From contig NZ_JAMWEG010000009.1 in assembly GCF_025460765.1 (NCBI RefSeq), positions 62,001-126,000 of the forward strand: DNA of 64,000 bases. Direction: 5' to 3'. Below are positions 15,337-28,449 of this stretch, in pieces (positions within the stretch are counted from its first letter, which is position 1; each line of letters opens with the position of its first letter). Position numbers and translations under genes: made by a program. Origin of the DNA: Micromonospora sp. MA102. GTDB lineage: Bacteria; Actinomycetota; Actinomycetes; Mycobacteriales; Micromonosporaceae. The notes beneath the pieces were generated by a model. That model was given only the letters and a program-made list of their open reading frames with translations. It made no database searches and was not told the DNA's origin.

Positions 15337-16116
15337 TCATCTCCGGCCGGTTCCCCCGTACGTGTCGGCGAGGTGGTCGGCCCAGGTCCGCGTGCCGGTC
15401 GGGGTGGCGGTGGTGGTGAGCCCGCCGGCGCGCAACTCCCGGCCGAGCCGACCCGGGATCCGCACCGGCAGCAACGGACGGCGCGACCGCCGGGCCGTCC
15501 GCCAGGCGCGGGCCGCCTCGTCGTAGCGGAGCACCTCCGGGCCGGCGAGCTCCTCGATCCGCCCCGACGGGCCGGCGGCCAGCATCCCGGCGAGCCGGTC
15601 CGCCACCTCGCCGGGGTCGACCGGCTGGGCGAGCACCTTCGGGTCCCCGAGCACCGGGCCGAACCGGCTCGCGGCCCGCAACAGGTACTCCAGGAACTCC
15701 GGGAACTGGGTCGCCCGCAGCACGCTCCACGGCACCGGCCCGGCCGCCACCACCTGCTCGGCCGCGAGCTTGTGCCGGTAGTAGCCGAACGGCACCCGGT
15801 CGACGCCGACGATCGAGACGTAGACCAGGTGGCCCACCGCCGCGTGCCCGGCGGCCAGCGCCAGCCGGCGGGTGCCCAGCACGTCGATCTCGTGGGTGCG
15901 CCGGTTCGGCGAGGAGGCCAGGTGCAGCACGGCCTCCATCCCGTCGGCCGCCGCGGCCAGCCCCTCACCGGTGGCCAGGTCGGCCGCCACCCACTCGACC
16001 CCGGCGTCGGTCCGGGGCCGGCGGCTCACGGCGCGGACCGTGTGGCCCTCGTCGCGCAGCCGGGGCAGCGCCACCCGCCCGAGCCGTCCACTCGCCCCGG
16101 TCACCAGCACCCGCAT
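15337..16116 (-). CDS. NmrA-like NAD(P)-binding protein (atypical SDR)
   Basis: This 259-aa Rossmann protein has the NAD(P) motif VLVTGASGRLGRVALPRL (residues 3-20), HLASSPNRRTHEIDVLGTRRL and YVSIVGVDRVPFGYYRHKLAAEQVV (Y-x-x-x-K). The last keeps an SDR-like Tyr/Lys pair, although many NmrA members are sensors rather than enzymes. The C-terminal third is a substrate-binding region (FPEFLEYLL, then DPGEVADRLAGML). Start ATG 16116 has a GGGGAG ribosome site 5-10 nt upstream. Function beyond NAD(P)H binding is unknown. Confidence 0.83.
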   Translation of the reverse strand: MRVLVTGASGRLGRVALPRLRDEGHTVRAVSRRPRTDAGVEWVAADLATGEGLAAAADGMEAVLHLASSPNRRTHEIDVLGTRRLALAAGHAAVGHLVYVSIVGVDRVPFGYYRHKLAAEQVVAAGPVPWSVLRATQFPEFLEYLLRAASRFGPVLGDPKVLAQPVDPGEVADRLAGMLAAGPSGRIEELAGPEVLRYDEAARAWRTARRSRRPLLPVRIPGRLGRELRAGGLTTTATPTGTRTWADHLADTYGGTGRR

Positions 16117-16191
16117 CTCGTACTCCCCTCCACGCGCTCGCTCCCTCCTGGACGGCCCCGGGCGGCCCGAGGTGACCGGCTGTGCGGCGGC

Positions 16192-16857
16192 TCACCCCCG
16201 GCGGCTCGACTCCAGCAGGTCCAGCACGGTCACCAGCGCGAAGAACGCGATCACCACCTCGCTGACCACCCAGCCGTGCCGGTCGGCCCAGGTCCGCAGC
16301 CGGGGCAACGCCGTCGCGGCCCGCCCGCGGGCCAGCAGCAGGATGAGCAGCGGCACGGCGAGCAGCCCGAGAGTCAGCAGGACGAACGGCAGCAGGTGCC
16401 ACCACGCCAGGTCGTGCCGGGCGACGCTGGCGCCGACGGCCGCCATGGTGAGGTCGTCGCTCGGCGCAGTGGCGAAGAGCACCACCCCGAGCCGCAGGGC
16501 GTATCCCGGCCCGGCCCGCCGGAGCGGCTCCATCCAGCGGGGCGGGCCGGTCCGGTGCCGGCGCAGGAAGACGACCACCGCCAGGACCACCAGCAACGCC
16601 AGCACCGCCCAGTCGATCCAGATCGCGGTCCGTTCGAACCTGGCGACGTCGGTTGCCGCTCGCGCCTCCGGACCGCGGAGCACCCTGGTGAGCAGCCAGC
16701 TCAGCGTCACCCCGGCGACGACCACCACGCCCGCCCCGGCGAGGTACCCGAGCGAAGCGGCCCGAGGCCGCTCGGCCGAGGCGAGGAGGACCGCCGCGAC
16801 CACCTGCGTCCCGGCCACCATCACCACGGCCAGCGGCAGGATGGTCAGGAAGTTCAT
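16192..16857 (-). CDS. GAP-family membrane protein (mycobacterial Sap-like)
   Basis: This 221-aa polytopic protein has about six helices (MNFLTILPLAVVMVAG; LGYLAGAGVVVVAGVTLSWLL; IDWAVLALLVVLAVVVFL; and three more). The order, loops and length fit the GAP or sulfolipid-1-addressing-protein family, which in mycobacteria helps export glycolipids. A short cytosolic segment (RRHRTGPPRWMEPLRR) lies between helices 3 and 4. Its substrate here is unknown. It sits 52 bp after the stop of an MFS gene on the same strand and could be co-transcribed with it. Confidence 0.75.
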   Translation of the reverse strand: MNFLTILPLAVVMVAGTQVVAAVLLASAERPRAASLGYLAGAGVVVVAGVTLSWLLTRVLRGPEARAATDVARFERTAIWIDWAVLALLVVLAVVVFLRRHRTGPPRWMEPLRRAGPGYALRLGVVLFATAPSDDLTMAAVGASVARHDLAWWHLLPFVLLTLGLLAVPLLILLLARGRAATALPRLRTWADRHGWVVSEVVIAFFALVTVLDLLESSRRG

Positions 16858-16909
16858 GGCCCGCCCATCCTCCCGGGCCGCCAGCCGGCCCGGGCCCGCT
16901 TTGCCCGGA

Positions 16910-18280
16910 TCACCGGCGGGCGAGCACCACCCGGCCGGCGAGCAGCACGCCGAGCAGCCCGCAGCCGGCCGCCACGGCCAGCGTCGTCACGTAGCTCGCC
17001 CGGCCCGGCGCCGATCCGGCGGCCAGCACGGCACCGGTCAGCGCCAGCACCGTGGCGGCGGAGAGCGAGTCGCCCAGTTGCAGTGCCGAGCTGTTCCGGC
17101 CCTGCTCGGCCGGGGCCGACAGATCCAGGGTGAGCACCGACAGGGACGGGTAGAGCAGACCCATGCCGAGGCCGGCGACGGCCCAGGCGAACACCGCGGG
17201 CGCCACCGGCACGGCCGGCAGGAGGGCCAGCGTGACGCCGGCCGTGCCGGCGGCGATGCAGGCCAGCCCGATCCGGGGCAGGGTGGCGGCGGAGCGTGGC
17301 GCGGCGATCCGGCCCTGGATCCACGAGCCCACCGACCAGGAGAGCGCGCCGACGGTCAGCACCAGCCCGGCCGCGGTCGGCGAGAAGCCCCGCTCCCGGG
17401 ACAGCATCAGCGGGATCACCACCTCCGCCCCGGCGAACGCCGCCGAGGCCAGGCCGCGCAGGCCGATCACGGTCGGGAGCCCCCGGGCGGCCCGCAGGAA
17501 CCCCGCCGGCAGCAGCCGCGGTACGCAGACCAGCAACCCGACCAGCGCCGCACCGATCAGCCCGGCGGCGAGAGCGCCGCGCTGCTGCCCCCCGTAGTGC
17601 AGCAGTGCGGCGCTCGCCCCCGCCCCGCAGGCCCAGCCGATCCGGGCCAGCGCACCGGCCGGCGGCCGGGCCGGCACCGCCGCGCCCAACGCCCGCAGCC
17701 CCGGCTGGACCAGCAGCACCGCCGGCACCGCGACCGCCGGCACCGCGAGGAACACCCAGCGCCAGCCCAGGTGCTCGACGATCAGCCCGGCCACCGCCGG
17801 ACCGACCAGCGACGGCACCACCCACGCCGCGGCGAACGCGGCGAACACCCGTCGCCGCAGCTCCTCCGGGTACGCCTGCCCGACGATCACGTACAGCGCC
17901 ACGGAGAGCAGGCCGGAGCCGAAGCCCTGCACGACCCGCCCGACGACCAGTACCTCCATGGTGGGCGCGGCGCCCGCCACCACGAGTCCCGCCACGAACC
18001 AGGCGACCCCGTGCCACATGGCCGGGCGCGGCCCCCGGGCGTCGCACCAGATGCCGGAGGCGACCATGGCGACCACGCCGGAGGCGAACGGGCCGCCGAA
18101 GGCGAGCGCGTAGAGGCCGAGACCGTCCAGGGTGCGGGCGACCGTCGGCATGGCGGTGCCCACCGCGAGCGCCTCGAAGGCGAGCAGCGACACCAGGGCG
18201 ACGCTGCCCACGGTCATCGCCCGCAGCCGCGGCGACCAGAGGTGTGCGGGCGGGGCCGGCGGTGCGGCGGTGACGGTCAT
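16910..18280 (-). CDS. MFS transporter of the DHA family, under a SoxR-box-like promoter
   Basis: This 456-aa transporter has 12-14 helices. The N-terminal half holds GIWCDARGPRPAMW (helix 2-3 MFS signature) and VVGRVVQGFGSGLLSVALYVIVG (motif C-like), and the second half is related to DHA2-type drug exporters. Start ATG 18280 lies 7 nt after GAGGCT, so translation is probably leaderless. The promoter has a 19-bp spacer holding an inverted repeat typical of MerR-family control (see 18288-18318). Redox- or drug-inducible export is a reasonable inference; the substrate is unknown. Confidence 0.85.
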   Translation of the reverse strand: MTVTAAPPAPPAHLWSPRLRAMTVGSVALVSLLAFEALAVGTAMPTVARTLDGLGLYALAFGGPFASGVVAMVASGIWCDARGPRPAMWHGVAWFVAGLVVAGAAPTMEVLVVGRVVQGFGSGLLSVALYVIVGQAYPEELRRRVFAAFAAAWVVPSLVGPAVAGLIVEHLGWRWVFLAVPAVAVPAVLLVQPGLRALGAAVPARPPAGALARIGWACGAGASAALLHYGGQQRGALAAGLIGAALVGLLVCVPRLLPAGFLRAARGLPTVIGLRGLASAAFAGAEVVIPLMLSRERGFSPTAAGLVLTVGALSWSVGSWIQGRIAAPRSAATLPRIGLACIAAGTAGVTLALLPAVPVAPAVFAWAVAGLGMGLLYPSLSVLTLDLSAPAEQGRNSSALQLGDSLSAATVLALTGAVLAAGSAPGRASYVTTLAVAAGCGLLGVLLAGRVVLARR

Positions 18281-18287
18281 GGGCTCA

Positions 18288-18318
18288 AGCCTCGGACCTC
18301 AACCGGGATTGAGGTCAA
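18288..18318 (-). promoter_or_regulatory. MerR/SoxR-type operator-promoter of the MFS gene
   Basis: On the minus strand TTGACC (18318-18313), a 19-bp spacer and GAGGCT (18293-18288) form the promoter. The spacer contains GACCTCAA-N6-TTGAGGTC (18295-18316), a perfect 8-bp-arm palindrome. The inner CCTCAA-N6-TTGAGG has the arms and spacing of the SoxR box. A 19-bp spacer is the hallmark of MerR-family activation. No MerR gene is in the window. Confidence 0.65.
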
Positions 18319-18335
18319 CGGTGAGCCCCGTCTCG

Positions 18336-18596
18336 TCAGGCCGCCGTGAGCGCCTCGCCCACCCCGTTCACCAGGCCCGAGTAGTGCTGGTCCATGAGCA
18401 GGTGCCCGGCCGTCACGACGAGGGCCAACGGCCACTCGATGACCTGGAGCGCGGCGAGCACGCCCAGCCCCGCGTAGAAGGCCAGCTTGTCCGGTGGCGG
18501 CACCGCCACCTCGCCGAGCACCGGGACCTCCACCCGCCGGCAGTACGTCTTGAACATCTCCCGCGACCCGCTGAGATTGCGTGTCAGCGTGCTCAT
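18336..18596 (-). CDS. Small conserved membrane-associated protein divergent from the giant P-type ATPase
   Basis: The 86-aa product has a positively charged start (MSTLTRNLSGSREMFKTYCRR), a conserved-looking VPVLGEVAVPPPDKLAFY segment and one or two hydrophobic stretches (AFYAGLGVLAALQVIEWPLALVVTAGHLL). From memory, mycobacteria encode a similarly sized protein beside ctpH (Rv0424c next to Rv0425c), and this gene may be its counterpart. An ATG with GGGGAGG upstream supports the start. An accessory or assembly subunit of the transporter is possible but unproven. Confidence 0.68.
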   Translation of the reverse strand: MSTLTRNLSGSREMFKTYCRRVEVPVLGEVAVPPPDKLAFYAGLGVLAALQVIEWPLALVVTAGHLLMDQHYSGLVNGVGEALTAA

Positions 18597-18808
18597 CCGC
18601 GCCTCCCCGGTTACGACGATCTTCCGAGCGGCATTCCACCGGCCTCCCCGTCCATGCCCCGGGCAGGGCGGAAACTTCCCCTACCGGAGGGGCATAACGG
18701 ACGCTGCGGCGGGAAGTCGGGCTCGCCGGGACGAGGTGCGGGAGGCGAGATGGCGTACGACGACGGGAGCAGCGGGAAGCGGGGCCGGGAGCCCGGCCGT
18801 ACGCCTCG

Positions 18809-23360
<4,552 letters not shown>

Positions 23361-23371
<11 letters not shown>

Positions 23372-24149
23372 GGTGACCTTCGTCGGCACGGCGACGACCC
23401 TGCTGCGGCTCGGCGGGTTCACCCTGCTCACCGACCCGAACTTCCTGCACCGGGGCCAGCGGGCCTACCTGGGCCGGGGGCTGTGGTCGAAGCGGAGCAC
23501 CGACCCGGCGCTGACCATTCCCGAGCTGCCCACGCTGGACGCCGTGGTCCTGTCCCACCTGCACGGCGACCACTTCGACCGGGTGGCCCGGCGCGGGCTG
23601 GACCGCTCCCTGCCGATCGTCACCACACCCCAGGCGGAACGGAAGCTGCGCCGCTGGGGGTTCCAGGCAGCGGAAGGGTTGCCCACCTGGCGGTCCTGTG
23701 AGCTGCACCGCGGGGACGAGACGGTGCGCCTGACCGCGCTGCCCGGCCAGCACGGGCCCGGCGCGCTGGACCGGCTGCTGCCCGACGTGATGGGCACCCT
23801 GGTCGACCTGGAACAGGCCGGCCAGCGCCGGTTCCGGCTCTACGTCACCGGCGACACGCTGCGCCGCCCGCAGCTCGCGCAGATCCCCGAACGGTTCCCG
23901 GACATCGACGCCATGCTGATCCACCTCGGCGGCACCCGGATCGCCGGCATCCTGCTCACCATGGACGCGCGGCAGGGCGCCGACGTGGTGGAGCTGATCC
24001 GGCCCCGGCTCACCGTGCCGATCCACTACGACGACTACCCGGTGTTCCGCTCCCCGCTGCGGCACTTCGTCGAGGAGGCCCGCCGGCGCGGCTTCGTCCG
24101 GCAGGTCCGCACCATCCAGCGTGGGGAGACCGTGCCGCTGACCCCCTGA
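23361..24149 (+). CDS. MBL-fold metallo-hydrolase
   Basis: This 262-aa metallo-beta-lactamase-fold protein has the metal motif LSHLHGDHFD (HxHxDH), a downstream GQHGPG His, TGDT supplying the bridging Asp, and a final PIHYDDY His. The pattern matches the YtnP/UlaG-like (Lactamase_B_2) branch. ATG 23361 follows GAGGAG at 23354-23359, inside the end of the ATPase gene, so translational coupling is likely. The link with a P-type ATPase is unusual; the substrate is unknown. A strong terminator follows at 24157. Confidence 0.88.
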
Positions 24150-24156
24150 CGTGGTT

Positions 24157-24192
24157 CGCCGCCCCGTCCGGCGCACGGCCGGAGGGGCGGCG
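24157..24192. terminator. Bidirectional hairpin between the MBL and CBS genes
   Basis: CGCCGCCCC (24157-24165) pairs with GGGGCGGCG (24184-24192), and the inner TCCGG/CCGGA extends the stem. It lies between convergent genes and can serve both. Confidence 0.7.
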
Positions 24193-24204
24193 GAAGGGAC
24201 CTGG

Positions 24205-24630
24205 TCAGGTGCGCTCGGAGATCGCCTCGATGAGGTCGCCCACCGGGCGTTCCGGCAGCGAGCGGGCCACGTCGGCGACGGCCACGATCCCGACGAGCTC
24301 GTGCCCGTCGATCACCGGCAGCCGGCGTACCTTGTGCTTGCCCATGGTCCGCAGGATCTCGGCCGCGTCGTCGTCCGCGCCGATGGTCACGGCCTCGCCC
24401 TGGGCCAGCTCACCGGCGGTCACGTCGGCCGGATCCTTGCCCTGGGCCAGCACCTTCACCACGATGTCCCGGTCGGTCACCATGCCCTTGAGGCGGTTGT
24501 CGTCGCCGCAGATGGGCAGCGAGCCCACCCCGAGCTCGGCCATCCGTCGGGCGGCGGTCCGGAGGTCGTCCTGCTCCCGGACACAGCTCACGTCGCTGGT
24601 CATGATCTCGCGTGCGGTCGGCATTGGCAT
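24205..24630 (-). CDS. CBS-domain pair protein (Hrp1-like)
   Basis: This 141-aa stand-alone Bateman module has CBS1 in TAREIMTSDVSCVREQDDLRTAARRMAELGVGSLPI with GMVTDRDIVVKVLA. CBS2 is in AGELAQGEAVTIGADDDAAEILRTMGKHKVRRLPVI with GIVAVADVARSLP. Its layout resembles mycobacterial hypoxic response protein 1. ATG 24630 has GAGGTG about 4 nt upstream; ATG 24624 is a weaker alternative. It may sense adenine nucleotides or redox state. No partner is fused, and its neighbour upstream is the divergent Ser/Thr kinase. Confidence 0.86.
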   Translation of the reverse strand: MPMPTAREIMTSDVSCVREQDDLRTAARRMAELGVGSLPICGDDNRLKGMVTDRDIVVKVLAQGKDPADVTAGELAQGEAVTIGADDDAAEILRTMGKHKVRRLPVIDGHELVGIVAVADVARSLPERPVGDLIEAISERT

Positions 24631-24844
24631 GACACCTCACTTTCGGGGGGTTGTTACCCGTACCTCCTACCCCCGCGGGCCGCGGCCATGCCGACTACCT
24701 GGCCGGGCGACGCTGGCGACGGGCACCGGATTGACTACCTTGGGTGGATGGTCCACGACGAACAGTGCCCCGTGAACCGGCGGGCCGACGGTCCATCAGC
24801 GACCTCCCCGTGTGAGATCGGGCCGGGCTGGAAAAGGTGACGTC

Positions 24845-26332
24845 GTGTCGCGACGTCTGCTGAATGGCCGGTACCAGTCCGAGGAGCTGCTGGGCAGCGG
24901 CGGCATGGGCGAGGTGTGGCGCGGGCGGGACCTGCGGCTGGACCGACCGGTCGCCATCAAGGTGCTCACGGCGGCCGGCGTGAAGGAGCCGATGGCCGCG
25001 GAACGCTTCGACCGCGAGGCCCGCACGGCGGCCCGGTTGGCCCACCCGCACATCGTCGCCGTCTACGACTTCGGCACCGAGGAGAACCACTCCTACCTGG
25101 TGATGGAGCTGGTGGAGGGGCGGACGGTCGGCGACCTGATGGCCGCGGGCCCGCTCCCGGTGGTCCAGGCGCTGTCGATCGCCGTGCAGGCCTGTGACGG
25201 GATCGCCGCCGCGCACGCCGCCGGGGTGGTGCACCGGGACATCAAGCCGGGCAACCTCATCGTCACCCCCGCCGGCACCGTGAAGATCTGCGACTTCGGC
25301 ATCGCCCGCCTGCCCCGGCTGGCCGGCCAGAACACCCTCACCGGCCCGGCGACCAAGCTCGGGACCAGCTCGTACATGTCCCCGGAGCAGGCGCTCGGCG
25401 GTCCGGTGGACCCCCGCACCGACCTGTACGGCCTGGGCTGCACCCTCTACGCGATGCTCGCCGGCACCCCGCCGTTCGCGGGTGACCCGCTCAGCGTGTT
25501 GCACCAGCACGTCAACGAGCCGCCCCCGCCACTGCGGGACCGCCGGCCGGACGTACCGGTCGAACTCGACGCCCTGGTGTCCGAGCTGCTGGCCAAGGAC
25601 CCGGCCGACCGGCCCGCCGACGCCGCGGTGGTCCGGGAGCGCCTCGCGGCCCTGCTACCCCGCGCCGGCACCCCGCTCGCGGTCGTCGCGATCGACGCCG
25701 TACTGGCCGATCCCGGGCCGCCGCCCGCACCCGAGCCGGCCGCGCCGGCGACCGACCCGGGCGACCGGTCGGGACGGTCCCGCCGCGGCCCGCTGCTCGT
25801 GGTGGCCGGCCTGGTCGTCCTCGCGCTGCTCGCCCTCGCCGGTGTCACGCTGCTCAACCGGGACGGCGAGGGGTCGCTGGCCGGGCCGACCGCGACGACC
25901 GGCCCGGCCGCCACGCCCCCGGCCGCGCCGAGCGTGCCGGTGGTGCCGGTCACCGTGGCGCCGACCACGCCCCGGTCGCGGACGCTCGCGCCGGCGACCC
26001 GCACCCCGGCCGCCACACCGACGCCCAGCCCCCGGATCACCTCCGCGAGGCCGAGCCCCACCCGACCCCGGGACCCGATCGTGGCCCTGCGGCTGTCGAT
26101 CCAGGAGCAGGTCGACGCGGGACAGCTGAACCCGGACGCGGCGAGGGACCTGCACGCCAAGGTGGACGCGATCGCCAAGGAGACCGCCGAGGGCGACACC
26201 GAGCAGGCGCAGGAGCAGATCAAGAAGCTCCGCGACAAGCTGAGTGAGCTGCTCCGCGGCGGGAAGCTCACCGCCGCCGGCTACGACGCCCTCGGCGCCG
26301 ACGTCGACCGGGTCGCCGCCGAGCTGGCCTGA
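24845..26332 (+). CDS. Membrane Ser/Thr protein kinase (PknB type) with a helical extracellular domain
   Basis: The kinase domain spans ~1-265: P-loop LLGSGGMGEVWRG, VAIKVL (Lys), VVHRDIKPGNLIV (catalytic loop), CDFGIARL and TSSYMSPEQA. A juxtamembrane linker follows, then one helix (~315-337, LLVVAGLVVLALLALAGVTLL). Next comes a Thr/Pro-rich spacer and an outer domain of ~80 residues starting LRLSIQEQVDAGQLNPDAA. That domain is helical, with periodic Leu and Gly, and recalls the FIMAH domain; it has no PASTA repeats. GTG 24845 is chosen for its AAAGGTGA site. The outer domain is presumably the sensor; ligand and targets are unknown. Confidence 0.92.
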   Translation: MSRRLLNGRYQSEELLGSGGMGEVWRGRDLRLDRPVAIKVLTAAGVKEPMAAERFDREARTAARLAHPHIVAVYDFGTEENHSYLVMELVEGRTVGDLMAAGPLPVVQALSIAVQACDGIAAAHAAGVVHRDIKPGNLIVTPAGTVKICDFGIARLPRLAGQNTLTGPATKLGTSSYMSPEQALGGPVDPRTDLYGLGCTLYAMLAGTPPFAGDPLSVLHQHVNEPPPPLRDRRPDVPVELDALVSELLAKDPADRPADAAVVRERLAALLPRAGTPLAVVAIDAVLADPGPPPAPEPAAPATDPGDRSGRSRRGPLLVVAGLVVLALLALAGVTLLNRDGEGSLAGPTATTGPAATPPAAPSVPVVPVTVAPTTPRSRTLAPATRTPAATPTPSPRITSARPSPTRPRDPIVALRLSIQEQVDAGQLNPDAARDLHAKVDAIAKETAEGDTEQAQEQIKKLRDKLSELLRGGKLTAAGYDALGADVDRVAAELA

Positions 26333-26374
26333 AACCGGTCGAGGCCGGTGCGGTCCGGCGGCTAGGGTGCGGCC

Positions 26375-26836
26375 GTGCCGTCACCTCGCCTGGAGCAGAT
26401 CACGCCGGACAACGTCCTGGCCGCCTGCGCGATCGCCGTCCGTGAAGACCAGGAGGGGCTGGTCGCCCCGGTGGCCCGGTCGCTCGCCGAGGCGTACGCC
26501 CAGCCGGCGGTCGCCTGGCCCCGGCTGATCGTCGGCGACGACCGCCCGGTGGGCTTTCTGATGGGCTTCCTCGACATCCAGTGGAATCCGGACGACCCGA
26601 CCGACGTCCGCTCGGGCCTGTGGCGGCTGAACATCGCCGCGGACGAGCAGGGCCGGGGCTACGGGCGGTTCGCCGTGGCGGCGCTCGCCGACGAGCTGCG
26701 TCGCCGGGGCACGGACCGGATGTTCGTCACCTGGGCGCCCGGCCCGCACGGCCCGGAACGCTTCTACCACCGCCTCGGCTTCTCGCTCACCGGCGAGACG
26801 AGCGGCGACCAGGTGGTCGGCGTGCTGGCCCTCTGA
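26375..26836 (+). CDS. GNAT family N-acetyltransferase
   Basis: This 153-aa GNAT enzyme has LIVGDDRPVGFLMGF (beta strands 2-4), LWRLNIAADEQGRGYGRFAVAAL (motif A, the Q/RxxGxG/A acetyl-CoA loop: QGRGYG) and RFYHRLGFSLTGE (motif B with the usual FYxxLGF). It is close in layout to spermidine/PaiA-type acetyltransferases. The GTG start at 26375 follows TAGGGT by 6 nt, implying a leaderless mRNA, and it is convergent with tsaC at 5 bp distance. The substrate is unknown. Confidence 0.88.
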   Translation: MPSPRLEQITPDNVLAACAIAVREDQEGLVAPVARSLAEAYAQPAVAWPRLIVGDDRPVGFLMGFLDIQWNPDDPTDVRSGLWRLNIAADEQGRGYGRFAVAALADELRRRGTDRMFVTWAPGPHGPERFYHRLGFSLTGETSGDQVVGVLAL

Positions 26837-26840
26837 CGGG

Positions 26841-27812
26841 TCAGTGCCAGGTGGCGGCGGCCCGCCGCAACCGGTCGTTGATCGCCCGGCCCACCCCGAC
26901 CTCGGGGACCGGCTCGGCGACGATCTCGGTGACCCCGGTGGCATCGAGCCGGTGCAGGGCGTCGAAGAGGCGTGCGGCCGCCGCCGTCAGGTCACCCTCG
27001 GGCGACAGCACCTCCACCGCCGCCCAGTCACCCCGCGCCGGTGGCTCCCGGAAGGCCAGGAACCCGCGCCGGCCGCCGTTCCCCTCGGCCGCCGCACCCA
27101 ACCGCAGCGGGGTACGCGGGGCGTAGTGCGCGGCCAGCGTCCCGGGCGCGACCGGCTGGCCCGAGCTGCCCTGGCGTACCTCGACCGGACCGGCCGCCTC
27201 GACCAGCGCCTCCACCGGCAGCGCGCCCAGCCGGAGCACCACCGGCCGCCCGCCCCGGGCGTCCACGATTGTCGACTCGATCCCGCACCGGGTCGGCCCG
27301 CCGTCGAGCACCACGTCCACGGCGGCGCCCAGCCCGGCCACCACGTGCTCGGCCCGGGTGGGGCTGAGCTGCCCGAACCGGTTGGCGCTGGGCGCGGCCA
27401 CCGGCACCCCGGCGGCGGCGATCAGCGCCCGCGCGGACGGCTCGTCGGGCACCCGCACGGCCATGGTGTCCAGGCCGGACGTGACGATCGGCGGGATCGC
27501 CGCCGGCCGGTCCACGATCAGGGTGAGCGGTCCGGGCCAGAAGCGCTCCACCAGCGCGGCCACCGCGGGTGGCACCGCGCCCACCAGGCCGGGCAGGTCG
27601 GCCGCGTCGGCCAGGTGGCTGATCAGGGGGTCGAAGCTGGGCCGGGCCTTCGCCTCGAAGATGCGTGCCGCCGCCCGGGCGTCCAGCGCGTTCGCGCCCA
27701 GCCCGTAGACGGTCTCGGTGGGGAAGGCGACCAGGCCGCCGGAGCGCAGGACGGCGGCGGCCTCGGCGATGCCGCTCTCGGCCGGCAGGACGCGCGGGGA
27801 TCCGGTGCTCAC
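26841..27812 (-). CDS. tsaC: L-threonylcarbamoyladenylate synthase, Sua5 type
   Basis: This 323-aa enzyme makes TC-AMP from Thr, bicarbonate and ATP for the t6A37 modification of ANN-decoding tRNAs. The YrdC domain (1-~205) shows GGLVAFPTETVYGLGANA, the KxR-type KARPSFDPLI, and VAAPSANRFGQLSPTRAEHV followed by GIESTIVD. After the linker APGTLAAHYAPRTPLRL comes a C-terminal Sua5 domain, which separates this long form from short TsaC. GTG 27812 follows a TAGCGT box by 7 nt. The longer open frame upstream overlaps the divergent gene and is not used. Confidence 0.93.
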   Translation of the reverse strand: MSTGSPRVLPAESGIAEAAAVLRSGGLVAFPTETVYGLGANALDARAAARIFEAKARPSFDPLISHLADAADLPGLVGAVPPAVAALVERFWPGPLTLIVDRPAAIPPIVTSGLDTMAVRVPDEPSARALIAAAGVPVAAPSANRFGQLSPTRAEHVVAGLGAAVDVVLDGGPTRCGIESTIVDARGGRPVVLRLGALPVEALVEAAGPVEVRQGSSGQPVAPGTLAAHYAPRTPLRLGAAAEGNGGRRGFLAFREPPARGDWAAVEVLSPEGDLTAAAARLFDALHRLDATGVTEIVAEPVPEVGVGRAINDRLRRAAATWH

Positions 27813-27863
27813 GCACCCGACGCTAGTCTGCCGGAGCGGCCGGCCCGGCACTACCCTGCCCCC

Positions 27864-28415
27864 ATGGGCAGGCGGGTGGCGCTGGCGGTGGCCGCCTTCC
27901 TCGTGCTGGTCGGCGGTATCGGCCTGCTGACCGCGCTGCCGGCCGTCCAGCGGGCCATCTCGCCGGACGCCGAGCCCACGCCCCTCCCGCTCCGCCTCGC
28001 CGGTCCCCGCTACGACGACCTCACCGTCGACCTCGACCCCGGCCGGTACGCCGTCTGGGCCACCCGGCCGACCAGCGCCCCGGACCGCGACCGCTGCCGG
28101 GTGACCGGTCCCGACGGCCGGCCGGTGCCGGCGGCCGACCCCGGGCGGGTGGTCGAGTGGACCGAGGTGGCCACCGACGACACGGTCTGGACCTGGACGT
28201 CGACCTTCGCCGCCCCGGTGGCCGGCGGCTACCACCTCACCTGCCGGCTCGACCCCGACGCCCCCGGTCAGCAGTACGCGGTCACCCGGGAACCGGACCG
28301 CCGGCTCGCCCTGCGCCTGCGGCTGGCGCTCTGGCGGGGTCTGCTGGTGGCGGCCATGCCGGCCGGCCTCGTGGTCCTCGCCATGACGCTGACCTGGCGC
28401 CGCCGGGCCGAGTGA
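27864..28415 (+). CDS. Membrane protein with two terminal helices and an extracellular beta domain, unknown function
   Basis: The 183-aa product has an N-terminal membrane helix (ALAVAAFLVLVGGIGLLTAL), a ~115-residue extracytoplasmic segment with regular beta strands (YDDLTVDLDPGRYAVWAT; GYHLTCRLD) and two Cys that may pair, and a C-terminal helix (GLLVAAMPAGLVVLAMTLTW) with a basic tail. I recognise no family. ATG 27864 follows TACCCT by 6 nt, consistent with leaderless expression from a promoter divergent to tsaC. Confidence 0.7.
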   Translation: MGRRVALAVAAFLVLVGGIGLLTALPAVQRAISPDAEPTPLPLRLAGPRYDDLTVDLDPGRYAVWATRPTSAPDRDRCRVTGPDGRPVPAADPGRVVEWTEVATDDTVWTWTSTFAAPVAGGYHLTCRLDPDAPGQQYAVTREPDRRLALRLRLALWRGLLVAAMPAGLVVLAMTLTWRRRAE

Positions 28416-28449
28416 ACTCGTTTGCGGCCCGCGCCCGCGCCGATCCAGG

